Positions 35,823 to 44,506 of a DNA stretch of 64,000 nucleotides are shown here, in pieces. This DNA comes from an uncultured Eubacteriales bacterium (lineage in GTDB: Bacteria > Bacillota > Clostridia > Oscillospirales > Acutalibacteraceae), in contig CAJUDG010000010.1 of assembly GCA_910584745.1 (NCBI GenBank), positions 80,852-144,851 of the forward strand, in the 5' to 3' direction. Under the pieces are notes generated by a model, which did no database searches, was not told where the DNA came from, and saw only the letters and a list, made by a program, of their open reading frames with translations. The position numbers were made by a program, and so were the translations under genes. The number at the start of each line of letters is the position of its first letter. Position 1 is the first letter of the stretch.

Positions 35823-36875
35823 ATGGCAAAAAAGAGGGGGAAAAGGCTGGACGCCCTGGGGGTCAGCGCGTTCTGCGAGAGTATGGCTCTGATGACCCAG
35901 TCGGGAATACAGCCGGACGAGGCGGTGGAGCTTCTGCGGCACAGCGACGGCAAGGGCGGCGTTCTGGATTACGCCTTGTCCGCTATGCAGGCGGAGCTGG
36001 ACCTGGGTCATAAGCTGGCGGAGGCTATGGAGACCTGCGGGGCGTTCCCGCCGTATGCGGTGAAGATGATTGCCGTGGGCGAGGACTCGGGCCGCCTTGA
36101 GGCGGTTTTGTTCCGCTTGAGCAGATATTATCTTGACGAGGAAACCATGGAGGATAAGCTGCGCAGCGCTGTTACATATCCGGCGGTGATGCTGGTTATG
36201 ATAATCGCGGTGCTGGCGCTTATGCTGGCCATGGTCCTTCCTGCGTTTACGCGGGTCTATGAGCGCATGACGGGCAGCCTTGCGGCCTCGTCCTACCGAT
36301 ATATCAACTGGGCCTATGGCTTCTGCTGGGTGGCCCTGGGAGTAATGCTACTGATGGCCCTAGCGCTGCTTATCGGCCGTCTGGTCTGGAAAAGCAGCCG
36401 CCGTCCGGCCCTTGAGGGGCTGCTGGAAAAGCTGCCGCTGTGCGGAGACATACTGCGCGAGCTGGGGCTTTACAGGTTCATGGGCGCGTACACGACATAT
36501 CTATCCAGTGGCACTTTGCAGGATGTGGCCATGGAGGAGAGCATTAAGATGACCAACTGCAGGACGGTGGAGAAGAAGCTGCTGCGCTGTATGTCCCATT
36601 TGCAGGCCGGCCACAGCTTTGCCCACGCGGCCTATGACGAGGGGCTGTTCGAGCCGGTGTATGGCCGTATGCTGCTGGCCGGAGAGCGCAGCGGCAGGTC
36701 TGAGTTGGTGCTGTGGAGGCTGACGGACCTTCTGGAGGAGCACTGTACCACCCTGACCGACCGGCTGGTGGGCATTGTGGATCCACTGCTCTCGGGTGTG
36801 TTGCTGCTGACGGTGGGGGTGTCCCTTTTAAGCGTTATGCTCCCGCTTTTGGGCATAATGAACTCCATAGGATAG
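35823..36875 (+). CDS. GspF/PilC-type inner-membrane platform protein
   Basis: This 350-residue protein has two T2SSF domains (about 12-135 and 215-340) each followed by hydrophobic segments (about 122-142, 170-195 and 325-348). Family patterns include LMTQSGIQPDEAVELL and IAVGEDSGRLEAVL, and in the second domain LLAGERSGRSELVLWRL. It acts as the membrane platform that type IV pilus ATPases work on. The start at 35823 follows GGTGG. Four small one-pass proteins and a PilT ATPase follow without other pilus genes. Confidence 0.9.
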   Translation: MAKKRGKRLDALGVSAFCESMALMTQSGIQPDEAVELLRHSDGKGGVLDYALSAMQAELDLGHKLAEAMETCGAFPPYAVKMIAVGEDSGRLEAVLFRLSRYYLDEETMEDKLRSAVTYPAVMLVMIIAVLALMLAMVLPAFTRVYERMTGSLAASSYRYINWAYGFCWVALGVMLLMALALLIGRLVWKSSRRPALEGLLEKLPLCGDILRELGLYRFMGAYTTYLSSGTLQDVAMEESIKMTNCRTVEKKLLRCMSHLQAGHSFAHAAYDEGLFEPVYGRMLLAGERSGRSELVLWRLTDLLEEHCTTLTDRLVGIVDPLLSGVLLLTVGVSLLSVMLPLLGIMNSIG

Positions 36876-36884
36876 GGGCGCGGC

Positions 36885-37202
36885 ATGTATACTGATAAGA
36901 AGCGTAAACGCTGGCCGCTGGCATTGGCGGCAATACTTACAGCCGCCATTTTGGTCTATGGCTTCTGGATGTTCGCGGGGGGCTCCCGGCGCAATGCCAA
37001 GGAGGAGGGGGCCGTCGCCCTTAGGGCCGCCATACAGAACTGCGCCCAGCAGTGCTATGTGGTGGAGGGCGTGTACCCGTCGGAGCTCTCATACATGGAG
37101 GAGCATTATGGCCTGCAAGTCAATCATGATGATTACTACGTGACATATGAGGTGTTTGCCTCTAACCTGCCGCCGGAAGTGGCGGTAGTCAGTAAACCCT
37201 AG
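36885..37202 (+). CDS. Small one-pass pilin-like protein 1
   Basis: This 105-residue protein has a basic N-terminus (MYTDKKRKRW), one hydrophobic helix (about 11-31) and a small extracellular domain with two Cys near residues 51-56 (NCAQQC) and YPSELSYMEEHYG, which recalls pseudopilin C-terminal parts. No G/A-F-x-x-x-E prepilin cleavage site is present. It starts 9 bases after the gspF-like gene. I infer a role with that gene and pilT from position only. Confidence 0.7.
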   Translation: MYTDKKRKRWPLALAAILTAAILVYGFWMFAGGSRRNAKEEGAVALRAAIQNCAQQCYVVEGVYPSELSYMEEHYGLQVNHDDYYVTYEVFASNLPPEVAVVSKP

Positions 37203-37220
37203 GGTTTGGGGGCGGTAATA

Positions 37221-37685
37221 TTGAAAAAAAAACATGCGCCTGTGATGTTTTCCACATTGGCAGTGGAAGGGCTGTTCCTTTTGGGATTCCTGTTTCTCAC
37301 CATGTTCGGTGCGGGTATCTATCGCGGGACTGCCGGGACTCAGGAGGATAACGGCCGAAACCGGCTGCTGCTGAGCTATTTTTCAACCTGTGCTAAGAAT
37401 TCCGACACAGATGGCGCGGTTACTTTATATGAGGATGCGGCAGGACAGGTGCTTAGCTTTGCAGATGCCGGGAGCGGTTATGCTGTGAGAGTGTACCGGC
37501 AGGAGGGGAAGCTGCTGGAGGATTACGCACCGGAGGGGTCGCCGCTGGCTCCGGGAGGAGCTACGGTCATTGGTGAGACAGAGATTTTCCAGGTGGACAG
37601 GATAGGTAAGCGCACATTCCGTGTGACTACGGATGCGGGAAGCGTGGATTTTACCCTGAGAGCGGGGGCAGAGTATGAGAGATAA
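37221..37685 (+). CDS. Small one-pass pilin-like protein 2
   Basis: This 154-residue protein has a short basic start (MKKKHAP), then a hydrophobic helix with an embedded Glu (FSTLAVEGLFLLGFLFLTMF), similar to the Glu5-containing helix of type IV pilins but without the preceding Gly. The beta-rich external domain resembles DUF4860-type proteins. The TTG at 37221 is chosen because GGGGGCGG lies 5 bases upstream; TTG at 37206 is an alternative. It overlaps the next gene by 11 bases. Confidence 0.68.
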   Translation: MKKKHAPVMFSTLAVEGLFLLGFLFLTMFGAGIYRGTAGTQEDNGRNRLLLSYFSTCAKNSDTDGAVTLYEDAAGQVLSFADAGSGYAVRVYRQEGKLLEDYAPEGSPLAPGGATVIGETEIFQVDRIGKRTFRVTTDAGSVDFTLRAGAEYER

Positions 37686-38097
37686 GCACAGAATCACGGT
37701 GTTTTACATAGAGATGCTCCTGCTGGTGGCGGTGTTTACCGGGGTCATCATGGTCCTTTCCGGCGTGTTTGCCACGGCCAAGGAGCAGAGCTCTGAGGCC
37801 AGAGCGCTGAATGGTGCAGTGCGGCTTGCCGAAAATGCTGCTGAGATAGTGGCAGGGACCGATGACCACAGCGAGATGGTGGACCTGCTGGGGGGAGATA
37901 ACAGCGCGGCGTGCCATCTGGAATTAAAGAAGCTGCTGGCAAGGTATAACAGCGATATGGAGCCGGACCCGGACGGCGGGTTCCTGGTCGTGGTGGCCTG
38001 GGAGGAGAAGGATGGGCTGGTGAACTACTATATCACTGTCACCTGGCAGGACGGCGAGCCGGTCTATAAGCTGGAGACCTCTGTATTCTATGAGTGA
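37675..38097 (+). CDS. Small one-pass pilin-like protein 3
   Basis: This 140-residue protein begins MRDKHRITVFYIEMLLLVAV. The YIEMLLLVAVF stretch is close to a type IV prepilin helix with Glu, but no Gly or Ala precedes the expected +1 residue. The helix covers about 8-30, followed by a helical stem and a beta-rich domain ending ETSVFYE. It overlaps the previous gene by 11 bases (GGGGGCAG is the ribosome site). It is probably a minor pilin-like component. Confidence 0.7.
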   Translation: MRDKHRITVFYIEMLLLVAVFTGVIMVLSGVFATAKEQSSEARALNGAVRLAENAAEIVAGTDDHSEMVDLLGGDNSAACHLELKKLLARYNSDMEPDPDGGFLVVVAWEEKDGLVNYYITVTWQDGEPVYKLETSVFYE

Positions 38098-38109
38098 AGG
38101 AGGAGCCCT

Positions 38110-38499
38110 GTGAAACAGATACATGTGCGGCTGGGCCCGCTGGCGCTGTTGTTGACGGTGATAGTGATCTGTATGACCGTGCTGGCCCTGCTTGCCGTGA
38201 CCACTGCGAGAGGTGACCTAAGCATGGCCCGGAGATATGCAGAGTCAGTTGAGACGAGATATTCTCTGGAGGCCAAGGGCCAGGCTTTTTTATGTGAAGC
38301 AGCCCGGGATCCCGGATCGTTGGACCTTTTGGAGAGAGATGAAGACGGAACACGGTGGAACGTGCTGTCTGAGAATGGCATGAGCCTGAGGATAGGATTG
38401 ATTGGACAGGGCAAGAGTTTCCGAGTGGTCAGTTGGCAGCTGGTTCAGGAGAGCTGGGAGCCAAATGATGATATAGGCGGGCTATGGAGTGGTGAATAA
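38110..38499 (+). CDS. Small one-pass pilin-like protein 4
   Basis: This 129-residue protein starts with GTG after AAGGAGGAGCCCT. It has one hydrophobic helix (about 9-33), a helical stem (RGDLSMARRYAESVETRY) and a short C-terminal domain. The stem layout resembles PilX- or Tad-type minor components, but I find no family signature or prepilin cleavage site. It is the last small gene before pilT. Function is inferred from neighbours only. Confidence 0.65.
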   Translation: MKQIHVRLGPLALLLTVIVICMTVLALLAVTTARGDLSMARRYAESVETRYSLEAKGQAFLCEAARDPGSLDLLERDEDGTRWNVLSENGMSLRIGLIGQGKSFRVVSWQLVQESWEPNDDIGGLWSGE

Positions 38500-38544
38500 A
38501 CCTATAGATGGAGCTTACTATTTTTGAAAGGATAGATCATTAAG

Positions 38545-39603
38545 ATGGATATTCAGAATATTTTGCGTCAGGCGACAGAGTGGAGCGCCTCTGATGTTTT
38601 CCTGGTGGCCGGGCTGCCGGTGACGCTAAAGTGCAAGGGTCATCAGCAGAGACTGGGGGAGGGCATTCTCATGCCGGAGCATACTCAGACGCTGATAGAC
38701 CAGATATACCGTTTCATCGGACGTGACCAGACAATGCTCTCTCAGGGCAGGGACGACGATTTCTCCTTTGCCGTACGAGGCATGGGGCGCTTCAGAGTGA
38801 ATGTGTTCAGACAGCGCGGGTCCATGGCGGCGGTGATAAGGCTTATACAGTTCGGCCTGCCGGATCCGGCCTTGCTGGGCATACCAGAGGAGGTATTGTC
38901 TCTTTCTGAGAATCAAAAGGGGCTGGTGCTGGTGACAGGAGCTGTGGGTACAGGGAAATCAACCACCCTAGCGTGCATGATACAGCGTATAAACCAGAGC
39001 AGGGACTGCCATATCATCACCATGGAGGACCCAATAGAGTATGTATACCGCCACGAGCGGTCCATTGTAACTCAGCGCGAGATATCTATCGACGCCGTCA
39101 GCTATCCGGCGGCGCTGCGCTCGGCACTTCGGGAGAGCCCGGATGTTATACTGCTGGGGGAGATGCGTGACTACGACACAATTTCCGCGGCTATAACGGC
39201 CACAGAGACCGGCCTGCTGCTGTTCAGCACCCTTCATACCGGCAGTGCGGCCAACACCATCACCAGGATAATCGACGTGTTCCCGGCCGGCCAACAGCAG
39301 CAGGTAAAGATACAGCTGGCGCAGCTGTTAAAGGGAGTTGTGTGCCAGCAGCTTATACCGGACATAGAGGGCAGGCTTATCCCGGTATTTGAGATCATGA
39401 AGACCAATAACGCGATCCAGAACATGATACGCGAGGATAAGCTGCACCAGTTGGATTCAGTGATGATGTCCGGCGCCAATGAGGGCATGTGCACTATGGA
39501 TGGCAGCCTTATGAAGCTTTACCAGCAGGGGAGGATCACCAGAGAGACCGCTATGGTGTATTGCATGAACTATGAAGTCATGGCGAAGCGTCTGGGGGTT
39601 TAG
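38545..39603 (+). CDS. pilT: PilT-type retraction ATPase
   Basis: This 352-residue hexameric ATPase has Walker A GAVGTGKST (from residue 132), Asp box TMEDPIEYVY, Walker B VILLGEMRD, and a His box STLHTGSAANT followed by IIDVFP. It also has the C-terminal AIQNMIRE, close to the AIRNLIRE signature of true PilT retraction motors. The length fits PilT, not PilB. It normally pulls type IV pili back through the platform protein. Here it follows the gspF-like gene and four small proteins, with no PilB in view. Confidence 0.94.
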   Translation: MDIQNILRQATEWSASDVFLVAGLPVTLKCKGHQQRLGEGILMPEHTQTLIDQIYRFIGRDQTMLSQGRDDDFSFAVRGMGRFRVNVFRQRGSMAAVIRLIQFGLPDPALLGIPEEVLSLSENQKGLVLVTGAVGTGKSTTLACMIQRINQSRDCHIITMEDPIEYVYRHERSIVTQREISIDAVSYPAALRSALRESPDVILLGEMRDYDTISAAITATETGLLLFSTLHTGSAANTITRIIDVFPAGQQQQVKIQLAQLLKGVVCQQLIPDIEGRLIPVFEIMKTNNAIQNMIREDKLHQLDSVMMSGANEGMCTMDGSLMKLYQQGRITRETAMVYCMNYEVMAKRLGV

Positions 39604-39629
39604 TGTTAGGTGTTTTTGCAAAATTGTCA

Positions 39630-39658
39630 TTAACTTTCCTTTCGTCATGTGATATACT
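39630..39658 (+). promoter_or_regulatory. Promoter for the solute-binding lipoprotein
   Basis: TTAACT (39630-39635), 17 bases, then an extended -10 (TG at 39650, TATACT at 39653-39658). Transcription would start about 80 bases before the gene. Confidence 0.65.
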
Positions 39659-39678
39659 TACAGTAGCAGTAAGTAAGC

Positions 39679-39712
39679 CATCTAGTGCCTACACCCAGAT
39701 GACGCCATAGGC
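39679..39712 (+). other. Possible pseudoknot in the leader of the solute-binding protein
   Basis: CATCT (39679-39683) can pair with AGATG (39697-39701), and GCCTA (39687-39691) with TAGGC (39708-39712). The two stems interleave like an H-type pseudoknot. Both are only 5 bp, so chance is possible. It lies between the promoter and the ribosome site (AAGGTGAG). Confidence 0.35.
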
Positions 39713-39748
39713 TAAGTCGGCAATTTATTCTTTAGAAGGTGAGTATAC

Positions 39749-41017
39749 ATGAGAAAAAGCATTTTTATAGCCCTTGTTTCTCTGTTCCTGGCGATATTCC
39801 TGATTTCATGCGGCAGTAAAAATCAGGATGACCCCAGCCAGCCCAACCAATCGGGCCAGACGGACAAATCAAGTCTGCCCCAGCTGTCCGTACTTGTAGA
39901 CCTGCCAAGCGTAAACGGCGGCAGTGTTGATGACTTTTTCTCCTACGTTCCTGGAAACGGAAAGGACTTCCTGATCATAACCGAGACCCTGCCGCCAGAG
40001 GGTCAGGAGCGCAGCGCCGCCCTCACCAGGATTCGCACGGAGATACTGGCGGGAAAAGGCCCCGACGTGTTTATCTGCACCTGCTGGGTCCCCGGATTCG
40101 GTGAGGAAGGGCTTTTCAAGTTCCCGAACCAGGCCATGGAAAACAGGATATTCCTGCCGCTGGACGACTATATTTCTGGGGCCAAGTACATGGAGTGGGA
40201 CCGTCTTTTGCCGGTTGTGATGGAGGCCGGGAGGGGCCGGGAGGGCCAGATGCTTCTCCCGCTGGCTTATAGGTTTGACGTATTCCTTTTGGACAGAGGC
40301 AGATTCAGCTCAAGTGTTGAGTTTCCTGCGACATGGGATGAGCTGGCTGAAAGCGGAGACAAACTGGCCCGGTCACTGGCGGGGTATGTGACGCCTTATG
40401 ATATGATGGGAGAATTGGCTGATTACGATAAGGACGTGCCCGCGTTTTCAGAAGACGATCTGTTTGAATATATGAAAAAGGTTCTAGACCATTTAAAGAA
40501 AGTCCAATCAGAATCTATTGTACCCATATTTTTGAATTTCTCGGACAGTAAATTCAATGGGCCCGACTATACCATGGATTTACTCAAAGGCCGGGAGTTC
40601 GACTTCTTCTCTACCTATAACAAGGACGGCGGCATCACGGCGGACATAACCACTTTCGGGGGCATAAACCGCAACAGCACCCACCCAGATGAAGCGTTTA
40701 CCGTGCTGGATTTCCTGCTCAACAGGGACGTCCAGAAGGGCTTTACCATCTATTCCGCCATGCACAGCCTGCCCACGCATATGGACCTATACTCAAACGA
40801 GTACCCTGCCCATGGGCAGGCCATGAGCGAGGAGCATTTCGAGAGTTTCTCAAAACTGCGGGACCAGATAAATGTGGCAAAATTTTATACTCCGCTGGAG
40901 GGGGCCATGCTGGGAATAACCGCTGAGTTTGATTTTAAGAATGGGACAGAGGATGAGCTGAGGAAGATAGTACATAAGCACTATATGGAAATGTCGATGA
41001 TGCTTGCTGAAAGCTGA
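39749..41017 (+). CDS. Extracellular solute-binding lipoprotein (family 1)
   Basis: This 422-residue lipoprotein has a lipobox (FLISCGS, Cys21), a short Ser/Gln/Pro linker and a family 1 substrate-binding domain. Visible patterns are KGPDVFICTCW, FPATWDELAESGDKLAR and HPDEAFTVLDFLLNRDVQKGF. Sugars or peptides are usual ligands, but the one here is unknown. No permease or ATPase gene is adjacent, so it is an orphan here. It has its own promoter with a structured leader and a strong terminator. Confidence 0.9.
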   Translation: MRKSIFIALVSLFLAIFLISCGSKNQDDPSQPNQSGQTDKSSLPQLSVLVDLPSVNGGSVDDFFSYVPGNGKDFLIITETLPPEGQERSAALTRIRTEILAGKGPDVFICTCWVPGFGEEGLFKFPNQAMENRIFLPLDDYISGAKYMEWDRLLPVVMEAGRGREGQMLLPLAYRFDVFLLDRGRFSSSVEFPATWDELAESGDKLARSLAGYVTPYDMMGELADYDKDVPAFSEDDLFEYMKKVLDHLKKVQSESIVPIFLNFSDSKFNGPDYTMDLLKGREFDFFSTYNKDGGITADITTFGGINRNSTHPDEAFTVLDFLLNRDVQKGFTIYSAMHSLPTHMDLYSNEYPAHGQAMSEEHFESFSKLRDQINVAKFYTPLEGAMLGITAEFDFKNGTEDELRKIVHKHYMEMSMMLAES

Positions 41018-41033
41018 CACTATATATTTTAGC

Positions 41034-41060
41034 GCCCCCTAGTTGAACTAGGGGGCCATT
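41034..41060 (+). terminator. Intrinsic terminator after the solute-binding gene
   Basis: A 10-bp stem (41034-41043 with 41047-41056) with a 3-base loop is followed by CATTTTAA. Confidence 0.85.
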
Positions 41061-41074
41061 TTAATGGGAAGTCC

Positions 41075-41102
41075 GCATATTTCACATCTGGCCGCATACA
41101 TA
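41075..41102 (+). promoter_or_regulatory. Sigma-E-like promoter for sipL-spoIVA
   Basis: GCATATT (41075-41081), 13 bases, then CATACATA (41095-41102) closely fits the mother-cell sigma-E pattern (KMATATT, 13-15 bases, CATACAnT). It lies 34 bases before sipL, which is under sigma-E in studied clostridia. Confidence 0.75.
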
Positions 41103-41135
41103 TTTGGTAAAGAAAGTTAAAGGAGAGGATGCTGT

Positions 41136-42668
41136 ATGCAGGCCCATATCAAGACCGCGCCCTATGAATATTTCGACCCCATATTTGACGGCCGTTATGA
41201 AACGCCGCTGGACACCGAATACAATTTGCCCGACTACTGTACGGATATTCAGAAGATATTGAAGTGCAGGGCCGTTCCTGAGGTTTCGTCCTACATGATA
41301 GCTGGGGACACTCTTACCTGCGACGGAGTTTGCGACATCCGCGTACTCTATCTGGACGGCAAAGGGGACGCTGTGCGATGCTGTGAGTTCACCAAGGATT
41401 TCACCGCCAGCATAAAGCTCAAGGCTGCCGAGGAGAAGGCCGTGGCCTGTGTGGAGGCCTCTATGGCTCATCTGACCTGCAGGGCTGTCAGTGCGCGGAG
41501 GATAGACCTGCACGCCGCGGTAAGCCTGAACGTGCTGGCGGTGGTGCAGAAAAAGGAACTCATAACCTGTAGCCTGGACGACGAGACCATTGAGAAGCGG
41601 GGGGAGACATTTTCCGCGCACCAGGCGGTCAACGCGGTGTGCCATCAGTTCACCGTTGAGGACGCTCTGCCGGTAAAAAACGGCAAGCCGCCCATAGAGG
41701 CAATTTTGCACAGGGAGGTATCCTGCCGGTGCATTGAGAGCCGCCTGTCTGATGAAAGGCTGACCGTAAACGGAAGCGCGGATATTTCGCTGCTCTATAC
41801 CTCGGCTGTGGACAGCAGTACGGAAAAGCTCTCCGCCTCTGTGGATTTTAGCCAGATAATCGAATGTGCCGGGGCCGATGAGGAGTGCGTCTGCGATCTG
41901 CGCATTATCGCCGGGGAGAGCAGCATACAGCCCAGGGAAGATGATGTTGGCGAGTATACCAGCATCAGCGTGATGGTAAAGGTGTTCATCATGGCCTTTC
42001 TGTATAAGCCCTGCGAGGTGGAGATCATCAATGACGCCTATTCTGTAAAGGCTCCTCTTGAGCTGCGCTACGCCCAGAACGCATTTACCAGGATACATGG
42101 GACATCCTCGGAGGTGCTGAAAAAGAAGTGCAGCATTGCCGTTACGGACGACGAGATACAGAAGGTACTGGACATCTGGTGCGAGCATGACACGGTTCAG
42201 GCGGTCTGTGAGAAGACAAAGCTGAATTATCGTGTGAAATATAATATATGTATGCTGTACATGAATGCCCAGGGACGCATCCTATATATTGAGAAGCAGT
42301 TTGACCACAGCTTCACCACAGAGCTTGACAACCAGCTGGCAAAGAGGGCCGACACGACCTGGCACACCGACCTTTGGGAGTACCGCATAGCCGATAAGAG
42401 CACCGTAGAGGTGTCGGTGGAAACCACGGTCAGTTCGGTGCTGCTGAGCATGAACAACGTGAAGTACCTGACCTCGGCGGCGGTGGACGAGAGCGCCCCG
42501 GGCTTTGATATACGGCCAAGGTTCCTGATATATTACGCCTCCGTCGGGGAAAAGCTTTGGGACATTGCTAAAACTCACCGGGCTCTGCTCAGCGACGTCA
42601 GGGCACAGAATGAGCTTTTTGACGATACGGTACCCGAGTCCCGGCCCATCATAATCTGCAACAGATAA
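41136..42668 (+). CDS. sipL: Spore coat morphogenesis protein SipL (DUF3794, LysM)
   Basis: This 510-residue mother-cell protein needed for coat localisation binds SpoIVA in Clostridioides difficile. The N-terminal and middle parts carry DUF3794-type repeats (LPDYCTDIQKILKC near 30-45). The C-terminus is a LysM-like domain (IYYASVGEKLWDIAKTHRALLSD, ending PIIICNR). It begins after AAAGGAGAGGATG and ends 15 bases before spoIVA, the usual clostridial pairing. Confidence 0.92.
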   Translation: MQAHIKTAPYEYFDPIFDGRYETPLDTEYNLPDYCTDIQKILKCRAVPEVSSYMIAGDTLTCDGVCDIRVLYLDGKGDAVRCCEFTKDFTASIKLKAAEEKAVACVEASMAHLTCRAVSARRIDLHAAVSLNVLAVVQKKELITCSLDDETIEKRGETFSAHQAVNAVCHQFTVEDALPVKNGKPPIEAILHREVSCRCIESRLSDERLTVNGSADISLLYTSAVDSSTEKLSASVDFSQIIECAGADEECVCDLRIIAGESSIQPREDDVGEYTSISVMVKVFIMAFLYKPCEVEIINDAYSVKAPLELRYAQNAFTRIHGTSSEVLKKKCSIAVTDDEIQKVLDIWCEHDTVQAVCEKTKLNYRVKYNICMLYMNAQGRILYIEKQFDHSFTTELDNQLAKRADTTWHTDLWEYRIADKSTVEVSVETTVSSVLLSMNNVKYLTSAAVDESAPGFDIRPRFLIYYASVGEKLWDIAKTHRALLSDVRAQNELFDDTVPESRPIIICNR

Positions 42669-42683
42669 GAGGAGACCACAGAT

Positions 42684-44159
42684 ATGGAAGATTTTAACGT
42701 ATACAAGGATATCCAGGACCGCACAAACGGCGAGATTTACATCGGCGTTGTGGGCCCTGTGCGCACGGGTAAATCCACTTTTATTAAGAAATTTATGGAC
42801 ACGGTGGTCATTCCCAATATTCCCGACGGCCTCCAGCGGGAGCGGGCGGTGGATGAACTGCCACAGTCCTCTGCCGGACGTACCATCATGACTACTGAGC
42901 CCAAGTTCATCCCGGAGCAGGCGGTTTCGGTGCAGATAGACAACGACGCTATGTTCAACGTGCGCATGATAGACTGCGTAGGCTATATTGTCCCCAGCGC
43001 CATCGGCTACATAGAGGAGGACCAGCCGCGCATGGTGCGCACGCCATGGTTTGACGAGCCCATCCCATTCAATATGGCGGCAGAGATCGGCACAAAGAAG
43101 GTAATAACAGAGCACTCCACCATCGGCCTTGTAATAACCACAGACGGAAGCATAAGCGATATTCCCAGAGAGGAGTATGAGGAGGCCGAGGAGCGGGTCA
43201 TCGATGAGCTGAACCAGACTAACAGGCCCTTCGTCATGCTGCTAAACTGCGTGGATCCCGGGGACCCAAACAGCCGCGCCCTGGCCGCCCGGCTTTCCGA
43301 CAAGTATTCCGTGCCGGTGCTGCCGGTCAACTGTATTGACATTACCGAGCAGGGGATAAAGGAGATAATTGCCAGCCTCCTGTACCAGTTCCCTGTGCGC
43401 GAGGTGGAGCTGTCTGTGCCCGGATGGGTGGCCTCTCTTGGCGCCGAGCATTGGCTGTACACGTCCGTATTCGGAGCCATCAAGGACTGCTGCGGCATCA
43501 CCCGTATGCGCGAGGTGCGCGGGATGATAGAGGGCGTGCGGGCCTGTGATTCCATCCAGGGGATAAATATTCGCCAGATAGACCTTGGCAGTGGATGCGC
43601 CAGCGCGGAGCTTATCTTTGACCAATCTTTGTTCTATAAGATACTCAGCGAGAAGACCGAGCTTGAGATCAAGGATGAGTCCGAGCTGTTGTCGCAGCTT
43701 ATCGAGATGACGCAGATAAAAAAGACATTCCAGAAGCTTCGCCAAGCCTATGACGACGTGCTGGAAACCGGCTATGGCATTGTCATGCCCGAGGTAGAGG
43801 AGCTGAGCCTGGAGGAGCCGCAGATACTCAAGCAGAACGGCAAATACGGTATCAGGCTGAAGGCGACAGCGCCGTCCATCCATATGCTGCGCACACAGAT
43901 AAACACGGAGATAACGCCTATCGTCGGCTCTGAACAGCAGTCCGAGGAGCTGGTGATGTACCTATTGAAAGAATTTGAGGAGAACCCGGTGAAGATATGG
44001 GAGTCAAATATCTTCGGCAAATCTTTACACTCACTTGTCAATGAGGGTATGCACAACAAGCTGTACCGTATGCCCTCCGACGCTAGGGAGAAGGTGCGCG
44101 AGACCATAGAGCGCATCATAAACGACGGCTGCAGCGGCCTGATATGTATAATACTCTGA
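42684..44159 (+). CDS. spoIVA: Stage IV sporulation protein A (coat ATPase)
   Basis: This 491-residue ATPase polymerises on the forespore surface to form the coat base. The N-terminus (FNVYKDIQDRTNGEIYIGVV) and Walker A GPVRTGKSTF (about 24-33) are diagnostic, as is the C-terminus CSGLICIIL. It follows sipL in the same sigma-E unit. Its last bases overlap the next small gene, suggesting that gene is also expressed in the mother cell. Confidence 0.97.
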   Translation: MEDFNVYKDIQDRTNGEIYIGVVGPVRTGKSTFIKKFMDTVVIPNIPDGLQRERAVDELPQSSAGRTIMTTEPKFIPEQAVSVQIDNDAMFNVRMIDCVGYIVPSAIGYIEEDQPRMVRTPWFDEPIPFNMAAEIGTKKVITEHSTIGLVITTDGSISDIPREEYEEAEERVIDELNQTNRPFVMLLNCVDPGDPNSRALAARLSDKYSVPVLPVNCIDITEQGIKEIIASLLYQFPVREVELSVPGWVASLGAEHWLYTSVFGAIKDCCGITRMREVRGMIEGVRACDSIQGINIRQIDLGSGCASAELIFDQSLFYKILSEKTELEIKDESELLSQLIEMTQIKKTFQKLRQAYDDVLETGYGIVMPEVEELSLEEPQILKQNGKYGIRLKATAPSIHMLRTQINTEITPIVGSEQQSEELVMYLLKEFEENPVKIWESNIFGKSLHSLVNEGMHNKLYRMPSDAREKVRETIERIINDGCSGLICIIL

Positions 44160-44506
44160 TGCAGGATCAGGAGAAGCTGCGGGAGATAGAGAACCTGGGA
44201 GAAGAAGACGATGCCATTCGTGAGGATGAGATATGGGGGGAAGACCAAAAGGAAAGGGGATGCTGGGGAGGCATTTTGCTGGTACAGGCGGTTATCTGCG
44301 CCCTGATAGTGCTGGCGCTCGTATTCTTCAGAATATCTGACAATGCGAAATTTCAAGAGATAGCCGCTTGGTATGGACAGGAAATGACCAAAGAGATTGA
44401 GCTTCCCTCATTCGGTCGGACCACGCCAGAACCGACACAGCCCCCAGAATCCACCCCCACTCCGGCACCGCCCGTCTCGGCCAGCGCCCCGCTGCAGATG
44501 CTCTGA
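44159..44506 (+). CDS. Small membrane protein coupled to spoIVA
   Basis: This 115-residue protein has an acidic N-terminus (REIENLGEEDDAIREDEIW), one hydrophobic helix (about 38-58) and a Pro/Thr-rich tail. I place the start at the TGATG overlap with spoIVA, because the next gene also starts at a TGATG overlap; ATG at 44144 is an alternative. No family is recognised. Its place before an M50 protease is that of SpoIVFA beside SpoIVFB in Bacillus, but there is no clear sequence match. Confidence 0.7.
   Translation: MQDQEKLREIENLGEEDDAIREDEIWGEDQKERGCWGGILLVQAVICALIVLALVFFRISDNAKFQEIAAWYGQEMTKEIELPSFGRTTPEPTQPPESTPTPAPPVSASAPLQML

Noticed and set aside
19341..39603. Mobile element or prophage origin of the surface locus
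   Set aside because: No integrase, transposase, flanking tRNA or direct repeats were found; only local composition shifts.
39660..39748. Known cyclic-di-GMP, SAM or preQ1 riboswitch
   Set aside because: None of the conserved sequences I know for these classes is present; only a generic pseudoknot is possible.
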